The notes beneath the pieces were generated by a model. The model did no database searches. It was given only the letters and a program-made list of their open reading frames with translations, and was not told where the DNA came from. The position numbers were made by a program, and so were the translations under genes. This document shows, in pieces, positions 57,751 to 64,000 of a stretch of DNA of 64,000 nucleotides; the first letter of the stretch is position 1; each line of letters starts with the position of its first letter. Source of the stretch: Lineus longissimus. Taxonomy: Eukaryota; Nemertea; Pilidiophora; Heteronemertea; Lineidae. Where the stretch lies: the NCBI RefSeq assembly GCF_910592395.1, contig NC_088311.1, forward strand, positions 15,194,501-15,258,500. The letters run 5' to 3'.

Positions 57751-58095
57751 TTAGCCTTTGCATCTGTCGCAAGCTGTATGTGGATTCTCGGTGTCTCTCG
57801 CGCAATTCATCCTCCTCCTGTATCCATCGCGCAATGATCCTTCGGGAATGCCACGTAGCTGTCCATATTCTGAAGGAGTAATCCCATTTGGCCTTGCAAT
57901 GTTCAGCTCATTGTACTCATCAAGTCGCCTGATACGAATATCTAATGAGTAGGCGTTCAGTCTGCGAGGAATTACGACGTTTTCATTATCACCAACAGCA
58001 TCATTTTCATTACAGTCCTCCTCAGCTCCATACCCATTGTCCATGCACCAAAGACGGTGCAAAATCAGGAGAAAAGGAATTGTCCTTACAAGCAT
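57751..58095 (-). CDS. P2 upstream ORF, probable N-terminal part of the transposase
   Basis: 114 codons with an HTH-like stretch (TPSEYGQLRGIPEGSLRDGY) after an acidic Asn/Asp-rich segment, and a Cys-x2-Cys near the end. It lies directly upstream of the main ORF on the same strand. A 57714-57750 gap with no matching frame suggests an intron. I do not recognise the domain with certainty. Confidence 0.5.
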   Translation of the reverse strand: MLVRTIPFLLILHRLWCMDNGYGAEEDCNENDAVGDNENVVIPRRLNAYSLDIRIRRLDEYNELNIARPNGITPSEYGQLRGIPEGSLRDGYRRRMNCARDTENPHTACDRCKG

Positions 58096-58362
58096 GCTGA
58101 CAACATCAACTGCCTTGGCCTCAACATCTTGCTAATCAATATTGCATAAGATTGTTTTCAAAGGCCTAACTTTCATTGACAGTTAATGTCAGTGTGCCAG
58201 CAGACTGCTGATAGGGCAATCCGTAGCTTCCAAAATTATTATACAACATTTCAGTGAATGGTGACAAATGGAACTCTCCTCGCGGCCTTAAACATGTATA
58301 AGGAGTAATATAGGCCTATTCTAGTCTTCTTGTGGTGGCCAGCAAATGCAACGTATACAGTA

Positions 58363-59033
58363 TAACTTCCGACCAGGCAAATCCACACTATACAAAGGAC
58401 CACCATAGTCGAGACCAGTTACTGAAAACACAGGAGCCTGGGTAACTCTCATCTTGGGCAATGGAGCCACCGGTTGACAGCAAGCCTTACAATCTAAACG
58501 CCTACAAGCTACACATTCCCTCTTGTCCTGCTTTGCCATTCTCCGAAGACCTACTATCCAGTAACCCGCTCTCACTGTTGAAACCATAGTGTCGACCCCC
58601 GCATGATCGAGGAACAGATGCTGCTGCCTAACCAACGTAAGACATAAGTGACACTTGGGCAATATGATGGGATGTTTCTCCTCAAACGTTAAATCAGAAG
58701 ACTGTAACCTTCCCTTGACTCTGAGCAAACCATCACTTCCAAGAACTGGAGTCAAAGATGCAATGGGAGAAGTTCTAAGGACAACACCTCCCCCCTCAAA
58801 GCAGCCAACTCCACGGAGTAGTGATCTCTCTGTAAAGATTGAAATAACACAACCTTAGCATCCGACAACTCCTGATAAGAAAGGGTACAGCCATACCTCC
58901 TCTCAGAGACTGGACTCCTCAAATTATGACAGAATCTACGGACATAACCAACTATACTGATAGCCTTTTGAAACGTTCCCCAACGTTCGAATTCAAAGAC
59001 ACGGGGGAAACTCTCAGATGTACATACTGTCAA
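58363..59033 (-). pseudogene. BEL/Pao connection and integrase zinc-binding region
   Basis: Two overlapping frames (58752-59033 and 58321-58755). The second has the H-x-x-D-H...C-x2-C pattern of the integrase N-terminal domain (FLDHAGVDTMVSTVR, then ECVACRRLDCKACC). The frame leaves the element at 58362, where P2 begins. Confidence 0.7.
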
Positions 59034-59088
59034 CGAAACACCGTCTTTCCTCTCAGAATCCTCCTCAACTGGTAACCAAAAAGAAGCC

Positions 59089-59457
59089 TCACTGGTAAAA
59101 ACTCAAATTCTCAACTAACCACTTAGGGCCATGTAACCACAACTTAGAAGAAATCACAGTCTCGGCTAATACACCTCTAGTTACCAAGTCAGCTGGATTA
59201 TCTACCCCTGCACAATGGAACCAACGAAGTGGATCAGAAAGTTCACGAATCTGAGCAACCCTATTGGCTACAAATGTTTTCAAACTGCTGGGTTCTGAAT
59301 GAATCCAGCTCAATGCCACCGTCGAGTCAGACCAATAACTACAATTCGTACCAATAGGTAACCTCAGGGCTCTGCACACAAATGACACCAATCGTGCACA
59401 TAACAACGCCCCCAAGAGTTCTAATCTAGGCAAAGTTTGTCTCCTCAAAGGAGCCAC
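59089..59457 (-). pseudogene. BEL/Pao RNase H fragment
   Basis: Begins PLRRQTLPRLELLGALLCAR and contains CSYWSDSTVALSWI, the RNase H Asp motif of Pao elements, then HCAGVDNPADLVTRG. Cut on its N-terminal side at 59457 by the inserted block. Confidence 0.8.
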
Positions 59458-60048
59458 CCGACTAGACTAGTATGAAGTGACCCTCTATTGGGAATTCTAA
59501 GATACACATGTGGCCGATATTTCCGGCCAGTGGCCAAATTAGCTGCAGGCATACAGGCACCTGCAAGCACATAGAATTAAGGATGAGCAAGGATAAGGTT
59601 GTTGTGGAGTGATAAACTCAAGGAATGGCTTTTAATGACGGAATATATTTACAATTTACAGAACACGAATATGTACATACCTGCAAGCACATAGAATTAA
59701 TGATAAGCAAGGATAAGGTTGTTGTAGAGTGATAAACTCAAGGAATGGCACTGGGCCACACCAAACATTCACTTAAATAGGTATAAGTATATATATTATG
59801 TAATGATTAAAGGTATTAAAGAGCATTAAAACTAGTGTATTGAAAAAGGCAAGACCAGCTTGTGCTGCAATCTGGAATGGGCAGCACAACTATTAAAGAC
59901 ATTAACCCATTCTCCCACATACACCCCCTACTTATAGAAATTTCTCCCGAAATTTAGTTTAATAAAGGTCCCGAAATTTAGTTTAATATAGATTGGCGTG
60001 AGTCAGGTCGGTGAATAAGAGTGCAGGTAGTGCAACAATATGATAACA
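59458..60048. other. Block inserted in the BEL/Pao RT, with a 71-bp direct repeat
   Basis: A 71-bp block starting ACCTGCAAGCACATAGAATT occurs at 59559-59629 and 59679-59749, separated by 49 bp. Origin unknown, possibly part of an LTR. Confidence 0.45.
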
Positions 60049-61115
60049 CTAGCATTGTACCCGTGGCGCAGGCAGGTTCAAATGGGCTATACCTTGAATA
60101 GATTGAATTGCAATAAACATCTAATGCAATATCAAAGGAGCCATATCGAAGAGACAAATTAAACCAACCATTTGTCCACAGACTCGGACCTAGCTGTGGC
60201 GTGCTGTATGCGTGTATATAAAAGTATATCATTTGGTCCGATAGAGATGATGAGGCAATGCCTCGTTCCTTAGTCAGCAATATGCGCCTTTTTATACGGA
60301 GAAGAAGGAGTACCCAGATAGGCCATGTCGGCCTCCAAATGGCTCGAACCAATTGCACTATCACTACTATAACTTTAAAATGCGTGCTCCACCTACATGT
60401 AGCCAGGTCTCGGGCAAGGCACTTACTCGACAGGCAAGCTAGAAGTTCAGCACCGTTAGCAGCTCCTTGATAAGGCCATTTCAGGTTCAGCGCGCCTCTT
60501 CAGATCAAGTATTGAGAGCTGTGGTGAGCACATAAACATACCATGGTAACCTTCATTATCACGGGTTAGCTCTGGCTAACACAGCACCCATAAACAATAG
60601 ACCACCAATTTGACCCCAGCTCCTTACTGCGGGAAAACCCAAGTCCAGCAACCGAAAGTACCAAAAATACATTTTTGTTTACATTTGAACTGCACACATA
60701 CGTTTGTTTACAATTTCTTTCCCCGCGAAATCTCGAAGATCAGGTGACCTACAATCGTGGATTGAAAATAACATTAACCTTGGTTCAGCAGGTCAACACG
60801 TGTACAGGCTGTTCCAATCACCCCCCTACAGCCAGCCGTTCAACAGGTAGTGTTAGTCACCCCACAGGGAGTGCAGGTGATTCATTAATCCCCTGCATAA
60901 CTAAACAGCAATGGCTTGGCTTTCGTGAGTGGTAAGGAGAATTGACAGTGTCCGATTAAAAATCCCTCATTACTGCTCCGCTGAAGTAATTTTCCGAAAA
61001 TAAACATGACGTTGCATCAGGATAACATATCACCTGCAAACGTGCAAAATTTCGAGACGAAACACGACCCCCAAATGGCACTTTAGCGAGCCACCTTATA
61101 GTATTATGATATAGA
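60049..61115 (-). mobile_element. H4: non-autonomous Helitron
   Basis: On the minus strand it starts TCTATATCATAATACTAT (at 61115) and ends GGGTACAATGCTAG (at 60049), flanked by A and T as Helitrons require. The body is a relative of H3. 1067 bp, no Rep/helicase. Confidence 0.85.
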
Positions 61116-61736
61116 TGGCAATAATGACGAGTGAGTGACGAGGTGATTAATGATGATGGCGACTATGATAAGTGATAGATATTAATGGAAAAGAGAACAC
61201 ACTTTTACATAGCATTAACCGCAGAAATGCTCGTGGGCCTCGAACAAATCACTGTATCTACATGTATGCCAAATATACATCGTTCCAAATACACAGCAAC
61301 GGCATTGCAAACATTGCAGTACAGCAACTTCTCCAGCATATGTACACACGTCCAGAACCCAATAACTCAGACAAACAAGTCCGCATATTTGTCTTTGAGC
61401 ACGATGACGTTGTAATTTATGATAAACAAGTTTTAAAATGTGTAATGAATACAGAGACGGTTGGTCCAATAACTTGCTACAGCTGTGCTTTCTTCCTTGC
61501 GGATCCTACAAACCGCTGCAACAAACAAACACGCCGGAAACATCCATGTTAATATAACAAAAACATGCCGGTTTTCATGACAAACTTTCCTGCACCACAA
61601 CGATAAGACAAATTCGACTCGCATTATATATATATATACGCATATATATACGCTCAACCATGATATACAATACAAAATCACACAAATGTATTGCCAGTAA
61701 GCACAGTAGCATTCAACAATATTGACAGTATTACAC
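61116..61736. other. Rest of the block inserted in BEL/Pao
   Basis: Contains an AT run (TATATATATATA near 61626) and overlapping frames at 61172-61552 on the + strand without a recognisable family. Confidence 0.3.
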
Positions 61737-62235
61737 TGGAGACATAATCCGGATAGCAGCCTCCAAAGCAGAGGGATGACTCTGGAACCTGCTATCCCCA
61801 AGAAGCTCAGTGATCAATAACACCTTCTGGCGCCATTCCGGAACAGAACCAACATGCTGTGAAAAAACATACTGTCCATCCGGACGCAGCCAGTCCGGTG
61901 GCTGATCGCGCACTCTCTGAATCTGAGTTCGACAGCGCGTCAGAATCCAGAGATGGCCCATCCGAAACCAAAGTTGACGGAATCGTCGCTGTGTCAGGAA
62001 CATCCTTCAAACTAGCGGATTCTCCCTCAGTTGCTCCATAACCTTTCTCAGAAGCGTCTCCAAATCCACATACCTCAATGTTACGTAATTTCTTCTATTC
62101 TGAGTCCACATAACAACGAGGAATCTGCCATTGATGTAAAAGTTCGAGACCCACAACCCACCTAGTGAATCTGTTGGAATATTCCTGTGGTACCTCTTCA
62201 TCCCAAGACAGTTAAAGCCACCGGCCATCTTCTGA
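61737..62235 (-). other. Unplaced coding-like stretch next to the BEL/Pao RT break
   Basis: Readable segments (FNCLGMKRYHRNIPTDSLGG, VVMWTQNRRNYVTLRYVDLE) end in an acidic Asp/Ser stretch on overlapping frames. Probably retroelement-derived, but I cannot assign a domain. Confidence 0.3.
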
Positions 62236-64000
62236 ATCTCATCAAAATCTCAGTAAGGTTAGGCAACAAACTAGGTCCAGTTTCCATACAGTCATTGAGC
62301 GAGACTCCATTGAAACCCTTGGCGGACGCATCAAAAACTGGCCGAACTTTGGTAGTCAAGCTAGATGCCCTTAAGACAGGGCGATGAGGCATATAGAACA
62401 CTGGGTTGCTGGTAAACAATTCACTACTCGGGACCTCTTCAATGACATCGTTTTGTTCCATTTCCACGAGGGCACCATCATAGAGTTCAGACAGATCTGG
62501 ATCCTTTCCTAGTTTACGTGTCAAACTACCGAGTCTACCTCTAGCTAGCTTCTCATTATCTAACAAACGAGAGGTAACTCTTCCATCCTTCCAAGGCAAA
62601 GAAACCTCATAACGACCTTCACTTTCAACAAAAGTCACCGTCTCATTGAATCTCTGCCACACTGGATCAACTAAACCTTCCTCAGTCTCCCTTGGACTTA
62701 TGCCAATCGATTCTAAGTCCCACAATTGACTAAGGTTCAACTCTGGAATTTCATTGAGACACAACATCGGGTGAGCAACATTAGTCTTGGCCTTATTACC
62801 ACCTTTCCAAGACCCACTCACCACCCATCCAAACTTAGTCTCCTGGGCAACAGGACCCCCGTCTAGCCTAATAAGGCCCTGTTCGATGAAACTCCAATAG
62901 AAATCCTGACCGACCAAGATATCTATCGACACATCTGTGTCTTTACCATACTCATCCGCAAATTCTATATCACCAAATGACTGTAGGAAATCCCTTGGAA
63001 CCTCGGACCTACGAATGGGTTTGCAAATGATCGGAACCTCAACTGCAACTAGAGACTGTTCAACAGGACTACCTTTCCGATTACACTTTGCTACACCATT
63101 CAAACCTACCCTATAGATATTGCGCAATTCACTCCCGCTGGTCTTCTTACCACCAAAGGCCGCATATGCAATGTGTTGAGAGGTAACCCACTCGGGCTGA
63201 ATCTTATTGACCAAATCACTTGTTATATATGACCTGTCTGACCCACTGTCAAACAGCAGCGTGGCTTCTGTCACACCCTTGTTACCAACAACTTTCACCT
63301 TGGCAGTCTGTAAAACCACCGAAAATTTTTGATCTGCGCATGCAACACTAACATGGGACGTAACATGATTTTGAGCACTCGTACCTTCGCCAGAAGTCCT
63401 GCCCTGTCCACCACCACGATGTCTGCTCATCTTCTTCCGCTGACGCGAACCATTTGATGACGCTTCGTTTATACTGGTCTCTGACAACTTCGGCGCTGCA
63501 CAGATCAGACTATGATGTCGCTTGCCGCATTTCCTGAACGTTGCGACACATCCGCGGGCTCGATGTCCTTTGCAAAGGCAAGAAAAACAAAGATTATTAG
63601 CCCTAAGTTTATCTCTGCGTTCCTCAATATTCAACCTAAGAAAGTCTCGACATTTAGACGTAAAGTGATTTTGATCACAGAATTCACATCTAACCGATGA
63701 ATGCGACATAGAACCAGACGATGACTGGAGAGCTACTGCTGATGAAAAATGGTATTCTAGACCACTGTCTGTAGATTTCATTACAGTATCTTTGAACGTG
63801 TCTGACCGTTCTCGCCTTTTGATTTCTGTTTGCAAGAATTTCATGAGATAGGTCAAATCACTCTCTTTCCCTTCCCCAGAACGTGACCATTCCATTCGAA
63901 TGTCCTGAGGCAACCGAGAGAGTATAAGAGGTGTTAGGAACAGGCCGGGTTTTTTTTTAGCGTCGACGTCGAGGGCCTCTAAACTGCGAATATGAACATT
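62198..64000 (-). pseudogene. BEL/Pao gag-protease-RT N-terminal reading frame (partial)
   Basis: Open to the window edge; codons before residue MPQDIR (63913) continue the gag region (LPQDIRMEW). It shows three knuckle-like Cys/His clusters (CEFCDQNHFTSKC, CFSCLCKGHRARGC and a C-x3-HH cluster), then a Gly/Arg-rich linker. The retropepsin site is FDSGSDRSYI, and the first RT block is TTKVRPVFDAS. The frame stops soon after LLPNLTEILMRFR, before any RT palm catalytic motif, so no active polymerase remains. Confidence 0.85.

Larger units (their letters stand above)
56308..58360 (-). mobile_element. P2: pogo/CENP-B-like DNA transposon in the BEL/Pao integrase
   Basis: Inverted termini of about 72 bp start CTGTATACGTTGCATTTGC at 56308 and close with the reverse complement at 58360, flanked by TA. 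The uninterrupted copy at 56173-56192 (GAATATATAACTTCC) is the empty site. 2053 bp, with two minus-strand coding blocks. Confidence 0.9.
56148..58452. repeat. 125-bp direct duplication, second copy split by P2
   Basis: Copy 1 is 56148-56272. Copy 2 is 56273-56307 plus 58363-58452. The copies are abutting and read identical by eye. They cover the integrase segment containing the first catalytic Asp. Confidence 0.9.
55272..64000 (-). mobile_element. BEL/Pao LTR retrotransposon, partial and broken
   Basis: Minus-strand pieces in BEL/Pao order: gag end with zinc knuckles, aspartic protease and start of RT (62198-64000), RNase H (59089-59457), connection and integrase zinc-binding region (58363-59033), integrase core (55565-56307), and C-terminal domain (55272-55667). 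The pieces lie in different frames. It is split by P2, by a 125-bp duplication and by about 2.3 kb between 59458 and 61736. The 5' LTR lies beyond the right edge; a 3' LTR could not be delimited. Confidence 0.85.

Noticed and set aside
61622-61650. TA-rich stretch as promoter
   Set aside because: A simple TA microsatellite in an inserted block with no gene beside it.

Overview
The window is animal nuclear DNA. It has spliced genes with GT/AG introns, very long introns packed with DNA transposons, Helitrons and retrotransposon relics, and no bacterial gene organisation. The single-copy gene I can identify is the kinetochore protein CENP-C, on the + strand. The species cannot be named from the sequence. 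The repeat types (Helitrons, pogo, PIF/Harbinger, piggyBac-type, ISL2EU-like, BEL/Pao, and short elements starting AGCTCA with GTCCGTC-rich heads) suggest a marine invertebrate.

CENP-C gene. A 2.27-kb coding exon runs in from the left edge and ends at a phase-1 donor at 2272. Four copies of one 123-bp phase 1-1 exon follow (10901, 13077, 24094, 24456). Then come a 135-bp exon (47346-47480) and a 207-bp exon (49657-49863) that encodes the diagnostic CENP-C motif. All visible junctions are phase 1, so the exons can be joined without breaking frame. The C-terminal cupin domain is not visible and probably lies beyond the window or in an exon I could not find. The rest of 2273-51950 is intron, almost entirely transposons.

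Intron layout. A core of about 3.7 kb holding two of the 123-bp exons, plus an unrelated short first-exon-like ORF, is duplicated in tandem (about 8.6-21.1 kb and 21.1-27.6 kb). Each copy later took different insertions, so each shows the empty site of the other's insertions. This fixes the exact ends of several elements: Helitrons H1, H2 and H5 (A|T target, TC start, CTAG end), a 943-bp inverted-repeat element with a 9-bp target duplication (two copies), and three families of short mobile elements (called R1, R2, R3 here; R6 is a probable fourth). These carry a 5' hairpin, matching inverted repeats near both ends, a 3' hairpin and a TT target. They look like Helentron/HINE-type elements. R1 is the most abundant and carries about 300-bp tandem monomers. 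Each monomer holds a close match to the CTCF core motif and clusters of nuclear-receptor half-sites.

Right end. From 51950 to 55200 an inverted pair of degenerate GCCTT-type arrays flanks an R1 element and some unrecognised sequence. From 55272 to the right edge lies a broken BEL/Pao LTR retrotransposon on the minus strand. It is split by a pogo-type transposon (56308-58360) that sits in one copy of a 125-bp duplication, and by an insertion of about 2.3 kb that includes Helitron H4. Another pogo/Tigger element (3323-6737), broken by an R1 insertion, and a PIF/Harbinger transposase broken by a G/C-tract foldback element complete the set. Element names R1-R6, H1-H5, M1/M2, FB1/FB2, P1/P2 and D1 are labels for this window only.
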